The position numbers were made by a program, and so were the translations under genes. From the NCBI GenBank assembly GCA_021783095.1, contig JAJXUG010000007.1, forward strand, positions 1 through 64,000: 64,000 nucleotides of DNA. The letters are read 5' to 3'. Source of the DNA: Chloroflexota bacterium (lineage in GTDB: Bacteria > Chloroflexota > Limnocylindria > Limnocylindrales > CSP1-4). The notes beneath the pieces were generated by a model. That model saw only the letters and a list, made by a program, of their open reading frames with translations. It had not been told where the DNA came from and ran no database searches. Below are positions 37,180 through 48,242 of the stretch, piece after piece (position 1 is the stretch's first letter; the number at the start of each line of letters is the position of its first letter).

Positions 37180-38991
37180 GTGCAGATTCCCCAGAACCGC
37201 CTGCGCAACTTCTCGATCGTCGCCCATATCGACCACGGGAAGACCACGCTGTCCGACCGCCTGCTCGAGCTGACGCACACCATCGAGGCGCGCCAGATGA
37301 CGAGCCAGGTCCTCGACTCGATGGACCTCGAGAAGGAGAAGGGGATCACGATCAAGGCGCGCGCGGTGCGCCTCGAGTACACGGCGGACGACGGCCTGGT
37401 CTACGGGCTCAACCTGATCGACACTCCCGGCCACGTCGACTTCAGCTACGAGGTCAGCCGCAGCCTCCAGGCGTGCGAGGGCGCGATCCTCGTCGTCGAC
37501 GCGGCCCAGGGCATCGAGGCGCAGACGCTCGCCAACGTGCACCTCGCCCTGCGCGAGGGCCTCACGATCATCCCGGTCCTCAACAAGATCGACCTCCCGT
37601 CGGCCCAGCCCGACGTGGTCATCGAGGAGCTGGAGAGCGTCCTCGCGATCCCGCGCGAGGAGGTGATCCTGGCCAGCGCGAAGGAGGGGACCGGCGTTCC
37701 CGAGATCCTCGAGGCCATCGTCGCGCGCGTCCCGCCGCCCAGGGGCTCGCCCGACGCGCCCCTGCGCGCGCTCGTGTTCGACAGCCACTACGACCCCTAC
37801 AAGGGCGTGGTCTGCCACATCCGGCTCGAGGAGGGCACGCTCAACGACCACGACGTGATCCGCCTGATGGCGAGCGGGGCCGAGACCGAGCTCCTCGAGC
37901 TGGGCGTGTTCCGCCCGCAGCTCGTCCCGGTCAAGACGCTCCAGGCCGGAGAGGTGGGCTACGTCGCCACGGGCCTCAAGAACGTCCGCGAGGCGCAGGT
38001 GGGCGACACCGTGACGACGGTCGCGCGGCCCGCGGCGGAGCCGTTCCCCGGCTACCAGGCCGCCAAGAGCCTCGTGTTCGCGGGCCTGTACCCCGTGGCC
38101 GGCCCCGACTACCCGCTCCTCCGCGACGCCCTCGAGAAGCTCCACCTCAACGACGCGTCGTTCACGTTCGAGCCCGAGAGCTCGGTGGCGCTCGGCTTCG
38201 GCTTCCGGTGCGGGTTCCTGGGGCTGCTCCACATGGAGATCGTGCAGGAGCGCCTGGAGCGCGAGTTCGACCTCGACCTCATCGCGTCGGCCCCGTCAGT
38301 CGAGTACCGCATCAACCTGACGGGGAACCGGGAGCAGATGGTCGTCGACAACCCGGCGCGCTTCCCGGACGTGGGCGAGATCGATTCCATCGAGGAGCCG
38401 TGGGTCAACCTCGGCGTCGTCACACCGGACCGGTACATCGGGTCTCTGATGGAGCTCACCACCAACCGGCGCGGGACCTTCCTGACGATGGAGTACCTCG
38501 ACCCCCAGCGCGTGCTCATGCACTTCGAGCTGCCTTTGGCCGAGCTGATCGTTGACTACTACGACCAGCTCAAGACCCGGACCCAGGGCTACGCGTCGAT
38601 GGAGTACGAGGAGGCAGGCTACCGCGCAGCGAATTTGGTCAAGCTCGACGTGCTGGTCAACAACGAGCCGGTTGACGCCCTGTCGCTCATCGTCCACCGC
38701 GACCGCGCGCAGACCACCGGCCGGGCCCTGACCACGCAGCTCCGGAAGCTGATCCCGCGCCAGATGTTCGAGGTGCCGATCCAGGCCGCGATCGGCAGCC
38801 ACGTCGTCGCCCGCGAGACGCTGGCGGCGATGCGCAAGAACGTCCTCGCGAAGTGTTACGGTGGCGACATCACCCGGAAGCGCAAGCTCCTCGAGAAGCA
38901 GAAGGAAGGGAAGCAGCGGATGAAGCGGGTCGGCTCCGTGGAGATCCCGCAGGAGGCGTTCCTCGCGATCCTGCGGATGGACGAGGGCTGA
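37180..38991 (+). CDS. lepA: elongation factor 4 (LepA)
   Basis: This 603-residue translational GTPase shows G1 [17 protein letters not shown]3 [13 protein letters not shown]4 NKIDLP and the LepA-specific C-terminal domain [48 protein letters not shown]4 acts on stalled or mistranslocated ribosomes. Length is standard. The GTG start codes [20 protein letters not shown], beginning where homologues begin. The order lepA - hemW - hrcA - grpE - dnaK seen here is an old conserved gene order, interrupted by several lineage-specific genes. Confidence 0.97.
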   Translation: MQIPQNRLRNFSIVAHIDHGKTTLSDRLLELTHTIEARQMTSQVLDSMDLEKEKGITIKARAVRLEYTADDGLVYGLNLIDTPGHVDFSYEVSRSLQACEGAILVVDAAQGIEAQTLANVHLALREGLTIIPVLNKIDLPSAQPDVVIEELESVLAIPREEVILASAKEGTGVPEILEAIVARVPPPRGSPDAPLRALVFDSHYDPYKGVVCHIRLEEGTLNDHDVIRLMASGAETELLELGVFRPQLVPVKTLQAGEVGYVATGLKNVREAQVGDTVTTVARPAAEPFPGYQAAKSLVFAGLYPVAGPDYPLLRDALEKLHLNDASFTFEPESSVALGFGFRCGFLGLLHMEIVQERLEREFDLDLIASAPSVEYRINLTGNREQMVVDNPARFPDVGEIDSIEEPWVNLGVVTPDRYIGSLMELTTNRRGTFLTMEYLDPQRVLMHFELPLAELIVDYYDQLKTRTQGYASMEYEEAGYRAANLVKLDVLVNNEPVDALSLIVHRDRAQTTGRALTTQLRKLIPRQMFEVPIQAAIGSHVVARETLAAMRKNVLAKCYGGDITRKRKLLEKQKEGKQRMKRVGSVEIPQEAFLAILRMDEG

Positions 38992-39022
38992 TGTCCCGCT
39001 CGACCCGCCGCTGACGCCCGCC

Positions 39023-39832
39023 ATGTCGCTGCCGTCGTTCGACCTGTCCGCTCTCCCGGGGATCGACGCGATCCCCGACCTGCTGCGGGTGCTGATGGCG
39101 CTGGGGATCACGCTCTTCCTCGTCCTCCACCGCTTCGACGCTGAGCGGTTCAACGCCGCCGAGTACGACGACACCGACCGCTGGGGCAACCCTCCCTCCC
39201 TGTTCCGGCGCCTCGCCTGGTACCTGCTGGGGCTGGTCGGCCTCCTGGCCGTGCTCGTCCTCCACCCCACGCCCGAGAGCAGCCTCTACCTGACCCTCGG
39301 CGACCGCCTGGGCGTCGTCCTCCTGGGGCTGACCTATGCCGTGGGCGGCACGCTCGCCGCGGTGGGCGTCGCGTACTGGCGCTACCGCTACGTGCGACTC
39401 CCGGGCGTGCGCTCGTACCCGGGCGCGGTGCTCAACGCGATCGCGACGGCGTTCGTGGACGAGGCGGTGTTCCGCGGTGTCGTGTTCGGCTTCCTGCTCA
39501 CGATCGGCGCGGACCCCAACCTGGCCAACCTCGCCCAGACGCTCCTCTACGCCCTCGCCACGCGGACGGGCGCCCCCGGCCGGCCGAAGACGATGCTGCT
39601 GGTGATGCTGGCGATCGGCCTCGTCGGCGGGTGGCTCACGGGCGTGACCGGCGGGATCGGCGCCGCGTTCCTCGGCCACGCGATCACGCGGCTGGCGTTC
39701 TTCCTGACGACGGGCCACCCGGGCGGGCTGCCCGCTCCGAAGGGCACCGAGAAGGAGGAGATCGAGCGCCGGGGCACGCCGCCGACGGGGTGGAAGATCC
39801 TCGACGACGGCAACGAGAGGACCCGAGGCTGA
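39023..39832 (+). CDS. CPBP (Abi/CAAX-like) intramembrane protein
   Basis: The 269-residue membrane protein has about six hydrophobic segments. The CPBP motif is recognisable as AFVDEAVFRGVVFGFLL, in which the usual first Glu of the Glu-Glu pair is Asp, followed later by GGIGAAFLGHAITRLAFFL carrying the conserved His. CPBP proteins are putative intramembrane metalloproteases linked to peptide processing or bacteriocin self-immunity. The N-terminal domain and the charged C-terminal tail (KGTEKEEIERRGTPPTGWKIL) are cytosolic by the positive-inside rule. It follows lepA by 31 nt and ends in a 4-nt overlap with hemW. Confidence 0.75.
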   Translation: MSLPSFDLSALPGIDAIPDLLRVLMALGITLFLVLHRFDAERFNAAEYDDTDRWGNPPSLFRRLAWYLLGLVGLLAVLVLHPTPESSLYLTLGDRLGVVLLGLTYAVGGTLAAVGVAYWRYRYVRLPGVRSYPGAVLNAIATAFVDEAVFRGVVFGFLLTIGADPNLANLAQTLLYALATRTGAPGRPKTMLLVMLAIGLVGGWLTGVTGGIGAAFLGHAITRLAFFLTTGHPGGLPAPKGTEKEEIERRGTPPTGWKILDDGNERTRG

Positions 39833-41094
39833 CCGTCGGCGAGGCCCGCCCGGATCCCGACCCGCGCCCGCCCGTCGCGCTCTACCTCCACGTCCCGTTC
39901 TGCGTCTCGCTCTGCCCGTACTGCGACTTCGTGGTCGTGGCAGGGGCGGCCGCGCGCGGGCCAGCCGCGCGGATCGGCGCCTTTCTCGAGGCGCTCAGGG
40001 CGGAGCTCGGACTCCGGGCGGACGCGCTTGACGCGCGATTCGGCGGTCCCTCGTCGGGTTCGCGGCCTGCTCTCGCGTCGGTGTACTTCGGTGGCGGGAC
40101 GCCCTCGCTGCTGCCGGCCGGCGACGTGGCACGACTGCTCTCCATGGTCGGCGCTCGCTTCGGCCTGGCCCGCGACGCGGAGGTGACGCTCGAGGCGAAC
40201 CCAGGAGTCGATGAGCGGGGCGACGCTGGGGCCCTCGCGGGGGCGGGCGTGAACCGCCTGTCGCTGGGCGCCCAGTCGATGGACGAGGCGCTGCTCCGGC
40301 GCCTGGGCCGGCGGCATGCACCCGCGGACGTGGCGGCGGCGGTGGGGGAGGCGCGGGCCGGCGGGATCGGCTCGGTGTCCGTGGACCTGCTGTACGACGT
40401 GCCGGGACAATCGCTCGAGGCGTGGGATGCGACTCTGCGCGATGCCCTCGCGCTCGGCGTCGACCACGTGTCCGCCTACGCGCTGACGCTCGACGATCCC
40501 GACGCCGAGGGCCTCACCGGGCCGCTGGGCGACCACCTGCCCACGCGGGCGGGCGCGCGGCGCTGGCGGGCGGCGGCGGTGCGCGAGCAGGACGAGGACG
40601 TGGCGGCCGCCCAGTACCGGCTGGCCGTGAAACGGCTCGGGGCGGCCGGGTACCGCGGCTACGAGATCTCCAACTGGGCCGGGCCCGGGCACGAGAGCCG
40701 CCACAACCTAGCGTACTGGCGGCGCCTGCCGCACGAGGCCGTCGGGCCGGGCGCGCACGCCTTCGACGGCGCCGTGCGGCGCTGGAACGCGGCCCGGCTC
40801 GACGGGTACCTGGCCGCGCTCTCGGGCTCCCCGCCGGTGCTGCCGCCCGGGGGCTCGGAATCGCTCGACGCCGCCGGGGCGGCTGCCGAGGCGGCGATCC
40901 TCGGGCTCCGGCTGGACCGCGGGCTGGCGCTCGCGGAGGCGTCCGGTCCCGATTCGCCGCTGGCGCCCCACCTCGACTGGGCGCTGGGCGCCGGCCTCCT
41001 CGAGGCGTTCGACGGCCCCGACGGCGGGCCGCGGCTTCGGCTGACCACCGACGGCCGGCTGCTCTCGAACGAGCTGTTCGCGCGTCTGGTCTAG
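39829..41094 (+). CDS. hemW: HemW-like radical SAM protein
   Basis: The product, about 421 residues, contains the radical-SAM cluster motif C25-x3-C29-x2-C32 (HVPFCVSLCPYCDF), the SAM-binding FGGGTPSLLP and LEANPG, GVNRLSLGAQSMDEALLRRLGRRH, VSVDLLYDVPGQ and the HemW segment GYEISNWAGPGHESRHNLAYWR. HemW is a heme chaperone long mis-annotated as HemN. No ATG, GTG or TTG lies between the end of the CPBP gene and the Fe-S motif. A CTG at 39829 overlaps the upstream stop as CTGA, parallel to the ATGA/GTGA joins elsewhere; a GTG at 39790, inside the CPBP gene, is the alternative. The start is therefore uncertain, the identity is not. Confidence 0.88.
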   Translation: MTVGEARPDPDPRPPVALYLHVPFCVSLCPYCDFVVVAGAAARGPAARIGAFLEALRAELGLRADALDARFGGPSSGSRPALASVYFGGGTPSLLPAGDVARLLSMVGARFGLARDAEVTLEANPGVDERGDAGALAGAGVNRLSLGAQSMDEALLRRLGRRHAPADVAAAVGEARAGGIGSVSVDLLYDVPGQSLEAWDATLRDALALGVDHVSAYALTLDDPDAEGLTGPLGDHLPTRAGARRWRAAAVREQDEDVAAAQYRLAVKRLGAAGYRGYEISNWAGPGHESRHNLAYWRRLPHEAVGPGAHAFDGAVRRWNAARLDGYLAALSGSPPVLPPGGSESLDAAGAAAEAAILGLRLDRGLALAEASGPDSPLAPHLDWALGAGLLEAFDGPDGGPRLRLTTDGRLLSNELFARLV

Positions 41095-41232
41095 CTGGCG
41101 CGGCAGGGATGGCGATCCCCGCGCCGAAGACCACCCTGGACCGGTGTTATGTCCTTCGCGCTCCGATAGGAATACCCTCGGGTGGACATTGGCGTTGTGG
41201 TGCCTGTCGCCCCAGCCCAACGGGAGGATCCC

Positions 41233-42246
41233 ATGCGCCTGACTGCCCTCATCCCCGCCGCAGCCCTGGCGGCGTCAATCGCGGCCGCGGGGTGCTCGGC
41301 GGGGTCCACGGCCACCCCGACTCCGCCTCCGGACGCCACGAGCGTCATGACGGCGGCCTCGAAGGCGAGCTACCCGACCAATCTCGAGATCACGCTCGGG
41401 GGTTCGTACACCGATTCCGGGACGACCACCTCGCTGCCAGACGGCGTGCTCACCATCGACGTCGACACCGCAGCAGGTGCCGGCAGCGTCCACCTCGCGA
41501 TCCCGGCCTCGCTCCTGGGCGCCAGCGGGGCAGCCGCCCTCGCACAGCTCGGGATCACCGGTGACTCGCTCACGTTCGACGCCCTCTACGACGGGAAGGC
41601 GCTCTACGCCAAGAGTCCGGCCATGCCCGCCATTGTCAGCCAGCTGGCGGCCCTCGCCCAGGGCGTGACCCTTCCGCAGCTGGGCCCCGACACCTGGGCC
41701 AAGGTCATCGACGAGGCGACCATCAAGCAGCTCGCGGGCTCGGCCCAGAGCGCCGTCGAGAGTGCCGCCCCCTCCGCCTCGCCATCGGTGGCCGACATCA
41801 AGACGGTCCTCGACCAGATTGGCGGATCCATCTCGCTGGGCACGCAGGCGACGGGTGCGGGCGGGCCTGCCCATGACGTCAAGCTCACCATCGACCCGGC
41901 CAGGCTCAAGGCATACATGACCGCGCACCCCGAGCAGTTCGCGACGGCCCAGATGTCGACGCTCACGGCGCTTGGCGACCTGACGTCGATCTCGGCCGAC
42001 GTCCTGGTCGACGTGGCCACCTCGCGCGTCGAGCAGATCAGCGCCTCCATTGCGGGGACGCAGAACGGCTCGGCGGTCCGCGGCACCATCAAGGTGGGCA
42101 TCGCCGAGGCGCCGGCCGGCGTCTCGTTCGCGGCCCCGTCCGGCGCCGTCGACCTGCCGCTGGCGCAGATCCTGGCGCCCCTGGTCCAGAGCATGATGGG
42201 CTCGGGCGGCGGTGGCCTCCTCCCCCTCCCCTCGTCCGCGCCCTGA
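41233..42246 (+). CDS. LppX/LprG-like lipoprotein
   Basis: This 337-residue lipoprotein has signal MRLTALIPAAALAASIAAAGC with lipobox Cys21 and a Thr/Pro linker, then a domain made of repeated amphipathic beta strands (NLEITLGGSYTDSG, GVLTIDVDTAAGAGSVHLAIPASLLG, LTFDALYDGKALYAKSPAMPAIVSQL). It later has KVGIAEAPAGVSFAAPSGAVDL. The layout resembles the LppX/LprG/LolA-type half-barrel that shuttles lipids or lipoproteins in the cell envelope. Similarity is by pattern, not strong motif. GGGAGGA precedes the ATG at 41233. A hairpin terminator at 42285-42311 follows. Confidence 0.75.
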   Translation: MRLTALIPAAALAASIAAAGCSAGSTATPTPPPDATSVMTAASKASYPTNLEITLGGSYTDSGTTTSLPDGVLTIDVDTAAGAGSVHLAIPASLLGASGAAALAQLGITGDSLTFDALYDGKALYAKSPAMPAIVSQLAALAQGVTLPQLGPDTWAKVIDEATIKQLAGSAQSAVESAAPSASPSVADIKTVLDQIGGSISLGTQATGAGGPAHDVKLTIDPARLKAYMTAHPEQFATAQMSTLTALGDLTSISADVLVDVATSRVEQISASIAGTQNGSAVRGTIKVGIAEAPAGVSFAAPSGAVDLPLAQILAPLVQSMMGSGGGGLLPLPSSAP

Positions 42247-42284
42247 GGCGTTGCCGGGGGTTCCGGCCCGGACCTGACGCGAAC

Positions 42285-42311
42285 CACGGCCCCGGTGACC
42301 CCGGGGCCGTG
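42285..42311. terminator. bidirectional hairpin terminator
   Basis: CACGGCCCCGG and CCGGGGCCGTG pair into an 11-bp stem around TGACC. It sits between two convergent genes and can serve both. Confidence 0.65.
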
Positions 42312-42318
42312 CCGATTC

Positions 42319-42957
42319 TCAGGGCCAGCGCCCGCCGCCCACGAACGGGGCCCAGCCCATGCCGGGCCGCAGCATGAACCGAAAGTCCATGCCCATGACG
42401 CCGGAGATCAGGTACACGGCCCAGAATGCGCTCACCGCCACGACGACAGCCGTGATCGCCACGGTGCGGCGATGGGTCCACTTGGTCTTCCAGGGCTGGC
42501 CCGCGATTCGCCTGAGGTACACCAGGCTGCTGCCGATCAGGGCCGCCGGGAAGGCGCCCAGCATGAGCACGGCCGCCGTGAAGTCGGCCGACGCGATGGC
42601 CATCTCGCCGAAGGCGACGATGAGCCAGGCCGCCGCGAGGAGGGTCCACGACCAGGGGACGCGCCCGGGCAGCCGCGTGCCCGCGAGCGCGAACGGCACG
42701 AGACAGAGCGGCAGCCCGAAGGCTGCCACGAGCAGCGGCCCCGTCAGGGCCGCGTCCACGACGAAGGGCGGCACATTGTCGGGTGAGGCGAGGAACCCCG
42801 GGACCAGCAGCCCGGCCAGGATGAGCCGGCCCACCACCACGGCCACGACCACGAGGTAGGCCTCGGCGACGAGCAGCGCCTTGGGCCGGCGGACTCGGCT
42901 GGCGAGGAGACGACCCGTCGGGCCGTCGGCAAACCTGGGGTCCGGCGACTTCGGCAT
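42319..42957 (-). CDS. integral membrane protein of unknown function
   Basis: The ATG at 42957, with AGGGGGA upstream, gives a 212-residue protein with five to six hydrophobic helices: LLVAEAYLVVVAVVVGRLILAGLLVPGF, AALTGPLLVAAFGLPLCLVPFALAG, WTLLAAAWLIVAFGEMAIA, AAVLMLGAFPAALIGSSLVYL and TVAITAVVVAVSAFWAVYLISGVMGM. It ends with a Gly-rich WAPFVGGGRWP tail. No family motif is seen. It converges on the lipoprotein gene. Confidence 0.65.
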   Translation of the reverse strand: MPKSPDPRFADGPTGRLLASRVRRPKALLVAEAYLVVVAVVVGRLILAGLLVPGFLASPDNVPPFVVDAALTGPLLVAAFGLPLCLVPFALAGTRLPGRVPWSWTLLAAAWLIVAFGEMAIASADFTAAVLMLGAFPAALIGSSLVYLRRIAGQPWKTKWTHRRTVAITAVVVAVSAFWAVYLISGVMGMDFRFMLRPGMGWAPFVGGGRWP

Positions 42958-43082
42958 GGAGCAGTCCCCCTGTCCTGCGTGTCCGCCGTCCGCGGGCGGT
43001 GCGCCAACGATTGGCCCGGCCGACCGTGGTGTCAATGGCCATGACGACTGGAGCCCGCCCTGCGGTACGCCGGGTGCTCGGT

Positions 43083-43088
43083 TACCTT
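43083..43088 (+). promoter_or_regulatory. -10 hexamer of the DinB-like gene
   Basis: TACCTT ends 6 nt before the ATG at 43095. Confidence 0.35.
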
Positions 43089-43094
43089 GCGCGG

Positions 43095-43481
43095 ATGAAC
43101 GGCACCCCGATCCGCTCCTCGTTCCCGGCCTGGCCTGTGCAGGCCGAGCGGCTGCTCGAGTCGGTTGCGCGATTGACCGACGAGCAGCTGGCGATGCGCC
43201 CGTCGCCGGACCGCTGGCCGGTCTGGGCGACCATCGGCCACCTCGCCTGCCAGCGCGTGTTCTGGCTGTGCGACTTCGCAGGTGAGCCGGGCGCCTCGGC
43301 CACGCCCTACCCCGACGCCGCGTTCAGCTGCCCCGGCGACGACGACCTCGAGCATGCGCCGACAGCGCAGCAGTTGGTGGAGGGGCTGGAGGCCGTGTTC
43401 GGCCACGACATCGCGCACATCGCCGAGCTCAACGAGGTGCTCACGGCTGCGGGCCTGCCGATCGTCGACCTCTGGGGCTGA
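43095..43481 (+). CDS. DinB-like (DUF664-type) protein
   Basis: The 128-residue product reads like a short DinB/YfiT four-helix protein: FPAWPVQAERLLESVARLTDEQLAMRPSPDRWPVWATIGHLACQRVFWL carries the usual first metal-ligand His in IGHLA. The end, VFGHDIAHIAELNEVLTAAGLPIVDLW, carries the H-D-x-x-H pair. DinB-fold enzymes are metal-dependent thiol transferases or of unknown function; this is not the DinB polymerase. The protein is about 20-30 residues shorter than usual in the middle. The start at 43095 is chosen from the close -10 element; an upstream ATG at 43038 is in frame. Confidence 0.7.
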   Translation: MNGTPIRSSFPAWPVQAERLLESVARLTDEQLAMRPSPDRWPVWATIGHLACQRVFWLCDFAGEPGASATPYPDAAFSCPGDDDLEHAPTAQQLVEGLEAVFGHDIAHIAELNEVLTAAGLPIVDLWG

Positions 43482-43549
43482 ACCGCGGGCAGGCGCGTAC
43501 TCTGGCGCAAGACTGCCGATCCACCAGCCAGCCGAGCCCCTTCGTCACG

Positions 43550-43579
43550 TTGACACCCCCGAGCCCGCAGCGCTAGACT
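43550..43579 (+). promoter_or_regulatory. sigma-70-type promoter of hrcA-grpE-dnaK
   Basis: TTGACA (43550-43555) and TAGACT (43574-43579) are 18 bp apart, with CIRCE starting 13 nt further on at the expected transcript 5' end. Confidence 0.8.
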
Positions 43580-43592
43580 GTCGCCAATCCAG

Positions 43593-43619
43593 TTAGCACT
43601 CTCACCTGTTGAGTGCTAA
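43593..43619. promoter_or_regulatory. CIRCE operator (HrcA-binding site)
   Basis: TTAGCACTC-N9-GAGTGCTAA is a perfect match to the CIRCE consensus. It is located just downstream of the transcription start and before the hrcA ribosome-binding site, so HrcA represses its own operon. Confidence 0.97.
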
Positions 43620-43639
43620 CCATCCCAAGGAGCAGCCGG

Positions 43640-44701
43640 ATGGCGCGTCGGATGCGCACCAGCGGCCCCCTGGACCTTCGCTCCCAGGCGATCCTTCGGG
43701 CCGTCATCGAGGAATACGTCACCACCGCCGCGCCGGTCGCCAGTGCAGCACTCGTTGCGCGCTATCGGCTGGGCGTGTCGTCGGCGACTGTCCGCGCGAT
43801 CCTCGCGGACCTCGAGGCCGCCGGCCTGCTGACCCACCCGCACACTTCGGCGGGTCGCGTCCCCACGGAGCCCGGCTACCGCTACTACGTCGAGTCCATC
43901 GTGGACAGCGTCCCGCTGCCGCCGGTCGAGCAGCTGATGATCCGCCACCAGTTCGGCCAGGTGGAGTACGCGAGCGAGCACTGGTTCCGGCTCGCCGCCA
44001 CGACCCTCGCCTCGCTGACCCGCGCCGCCGGGCTGGCCACGCCCGCCAAGCCCGCCTCCGCCCACCTGCGCCACCTGGACCTCGTGTCGATCAGCGATCG
44101 CACCGCGAGCCTCATCCTCGTCCTGCGCGAGGGCGCCCTGCGCCAGGTCGTGTGCGGGCTGGACGAGCCCGTCGACCAGGAAGGGCTGTCCGCGGTGGCG
44201 GGACACCTCAACGAGCTGCTGGCGGGCAAGTCCGCGTTCGAGGCCGAGGCCGCGCTGGAGAAGCTCTCGCACGACGATCCCGCGATGGACCTGACGCGCC
44301 GGATCGGCGAGCGCGCCGTCCGCGCGCTCTACGAGTTCGACGCCGCCGCCACCGAGGAGCTGTTCAGCGACGGCCTGCTCAACGTGATGGCCGCGCCGGA
44401 GTTCGCCCAGAGCGAGAAGCTCCGCCGCGTGTTCGAGGCGCTCGAGGACCGCGCCTACCTCGCCCGGCTCATCGGCGGGGTCGCGGGCTCGGGCCGCATC
44501 CGCGTCTACATCGGGAGCGAGAACCCGGCCGAGGAGATGGCCGACGTGTCGCTCGTGCTGGCCCCGTATGGCCAGCCCGGGCGCGCGGTGGGCCTCGTCG
44601 GCGTGCTGGGTCCCACCCGCATGGCCTATCCCCAGGCCATCGGCACCGTCCGCTTCGTGTCGGGGCTGATGAACGAGCTCGTCGACCACCTGTACGCCTG
44701 A
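43640..44701 (+). CDS. hrcA: heat-inducible transcription repressor HrcA
   Basis: From the ATG at 43640 (AAGGAG 7 nt upstream) this is a 353-residue HrcA. The N-terminal winged helix reads LDLRSQAILRAVIEEYVTTAAPVASAALVARYRLGVSSATVRAILADLEAAGLLTHPHTSAGRVPTEPGYRYYV, an excellent match. The GAF-like and dimerisation parts follow, ending VGVLGPTRMAYPQAIGTVRFVSGLMNELV. HrcA binds CIRCE under normal conditions and is released when its folding, helped by GroEL, fails in heat shock. A frame-compatible GTG at 43613 lies within CIRCE and is not the start. grpE follows after 7 nt. Confidence 0.96.
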   Translation: MARRMRTSGPLDLRSQAILRAVIEEYVTTAAPVASAALVARYRLGVSSATVRAILADLEAAGLLTHPHTSAGRVPTEPGYRYYVESIVDSVPLPPVEQLMIRHQFGQVEYASEHWFRLAATTLASLTRAAGLATPAKPASAHLRHLDLVSISDRTASLILVLREGALRQVVCGLDEPVDQEGLSAVAGHLNELLAGKSAFEAEAALEKLSHDDPAMDLTRRIGERAVRALYEFDAAATEELFSDGLLNVMAAPEFAQSEKLRRVFEALEDRAYLARLIGGVAGSGRIRVYIGSENPAEEMADVSLVLAPYGQPGRAVGLVGVLGPTRMAYPQAIGTVRFVSGLMNELVDHLYA

Positions 44702-44708
44702 GAGCAAG

Positions 44709-45344
44709 ATGACCGACCCCAAGCGACCCATGATCCGCCGAACCCGCGCCCAGGAGCGCATCGACGCCGTCGACACCTCGCCGTCGGCCGTCGCCGCCGC
44801 GCTCGAGAGGCTGCGCCACGACGCCGACGCCAAGGCCGCCCAGGCCCAGGCCGAGCACGACGAGGCGGTGGCCAAGCTGGCCACCGAGCGCGACGAGTAC
44901 CTCGCCGCCCTCCAGCGCGAGCGGGCCGAGTTCACCAACTTCCGGCAGCGGACCGCCAAGGAGCGCGAGCAGGAGCGGGGCCTGGCCGGGATCGACTTGA
45001 TCAGCAAGGTGCTCGCCCTCGCCGACGACTTCGACCGCGCCATCGACACCCGCCCGGCCGAGCTTGCCGGCAACGCGTGGGCGGAGGGCATCGCGGCCAT
45101 CGACCGCAAGCTCCGCGCCCTCCTCGAGAGCGAGGGCGTGACGGCGGTCGACGCGTCGAGCGGCACCGCCTTCGACCCCCGCGAGCACGAGGCGATCGCC
45201 AGCATTCCCGGCACCGGCCTGCCCGACGGCGTCATCGTCGAGGAGGTCCGGCGCGGCTATCGCCTGCGCGACCGTCTCATCCGACCCGCGCTGGTGGCCG
45301 TCGCCCAGGGTGGCGACGCCCCGCCGGCCTCGCGCCCCAACTGA
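44709..45344 (+). CDS. grpE: nucleotide exchange factor GrpE
   Basis: The 211-residue protein has a long coiled-coil helix (about 25-95: AAALERLRHDADAKAAQAQAEHDEAVAKLATERDEYLAALQRERAEFTNFRQRTAKEREQ) and the GrpE C-terminal beta domain with DPREHEAIASIPGTGLPDGVIVEEVRRGYRLRDRLIRPALVAVA. It releases ADP from DnaK. It is placed between hrcA and dnaK, as in many Gram-positive-type operons. Confidence 0.95.
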   Translation: MTDPKRPMIRRTRAQERIDAVDTSPSAVAAALERLRHDADAKAAQAQAEHDEAVAKLATERDEYLAALQRERAEFTNFRQRTAKEREQERGLAGIDLISKVLALADDFDRAIDTRPAELAGNAWAEGIAAIDRKLRALLESEGVTAVDASSGTAFDPREHEAIASIPGTGLPDGVIVEEVRRGYRLRDRLIRPALVAVAQGGDAPPASRPN

Positions 45345-45408
45345 TCAACCGACCAGTTGACACCCACTCGCCCCAGACCGACTCGAACGTACTTCCAGGA
45401 GACCCCGC

Positions 45409-47331
<1,923 letters not shown>

Positions 47332-47367
47332 CGCTCCTGCGCCTTCTGCGCTCCTGCGTCAGTTCTC

Positions 47368-47400
47368 GCGGCCCGTTCGGCGCTTTGCCGGGCGGGCCGC
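47368..47400 (+). terminator. possible terminator after dnaK
   Basis: GCGGCCCG and CGGGCCGC are perfect 8-bp arms with a 17-nt loop, 37 nt after the dnaK stop. No U-tract. Confidence 0.35.
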
Positions 47401-47515
47401 TCTCGATCCGTGGTCGCGCCCCGGCGCTCCTCGCCGCAGCGGTCTATCGCGGGCGCGACTACCACCGCGCCGACTCGGGCGCTCGTCTTCCGGTTTCGGT
47501 CGGCCATCCACCGGA

Positions 47516-47680
47516 TTTCGGCCATTCAGTACAAGTACGCCTACGCATGGCGGCTGAAACGCCAGTTCGGTCAGCTGGCGACTGGGTGGCGGCGATTCAG
47601 GCGGATTCGGGCCGGGAATCGCCCTTCTTGCGCCGGCCGGCACGCTGCTGAGTCGTACTCGTGCTAGATGGCAGGAACAG
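47516..47680. repeat. dispersed inverted-repeat element, copy C
   Basis: The forward arm (47516-47550) reads TTTCGGCCATTCAGTAC, then AAGTACGCCTACG. The reverse arm (47645-47680, minus strand) reads TTCCTGCCATCTAGCAC, then GAGTACGACTC. It is the most diverged of the four pairs and the reverse arm overlaps the end of a pseudogene. Confidence 0.5.
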
Positions 47681-48090
47681 GACGCCGCCCATGGCGGAAG
47701 CAGGCCTTGCCAGCCAGCGCCGGACCGCAGTCGTGCGCAGCGGCAAGAGCTCGTGGATCGTCGCCCTGTGCTCGGCCACCCGTCGTCGGGTCGTGGTGTC
47801 GTCCCGGAGCACGAGCCGGCGCGACACGCTGCGGACGGCCCATCCGCGCTCGGCCGCGAGGCGAGGCGCCGGGCGGGTCTTCCGGTCGTGGGCCGAGAGC
47901 ATCGCCTGCATGTCGGGCACGGCGGACTTCACCTCGACGACCAGCAGGGCGCCCGTGCCGGGGGGGGAAGGCGAGGATGTCGATCGACCCGCGCTCACCG
48001 TGCACAGAGAAGGTCGCCTCGGGGAGAACGTCCCAGCCCGGGTCCGGTAGGCGAGCGTCTCTGCATCGCCGCGCTCGCAGCGCGGAGTCT
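47660..48090 (-). pseudogene. frameshifted, N-terminally truncated XRE-type regulator with nuclease-like C-domain
   Basis: Two minus-strand frames join into one recognisable domain: GWDVLPEATFSVHGERGSIDILAFP in one, then GALLVVEVKSAVPDMQAMLSAHDRKTRPAPRLAAERGWAVRSVSRRLVLRDDTTTRRRVAEH..LRRWLARPASAMGGVLFLP in the other. The pattern G-D-I-L, then E-V-K resembles the endonuclease-like C-terminal part of a family of XRE regulators from high-GC bacteria. The switch occurs at an eight-G run (about 47961-47971). No helix-turn-helix part remains upstream. Confidence 0.6.
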
Positions 48091-48242
48091 GGGTTCTGGC
48101 GAGAGAAACCGGCCCGCCAACGACCTATCCTCGCACCCTGCTGCGCACTCCGGAATCGCGCGCTGCGACCGGGGTCGCTCGTGCTGCCGACCACGCGCCC
48201 TGAGCCCTTGACACCCAGCGGCCGGAGGCCAACGCTGGCGGC

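Noticed and set aside
38991-39014. Seven-codon frame (MSRSTRR) overlapping the lepA stop
   Set aside because: Too short and unsupported; it may be chance in the 31-nt gap before the CPBP gene.
43095-43481. DinB translesion polymerase
   Set aside because: The sequence is the unrelated DinB/YfiT four-helix family, not the Y-family polymerase.
43613-43639. Earlier GTG for hrcA
   Set aside because: It is within the CIRCE operator; the ATG at 43640 has AAGGAG at proper spacing.
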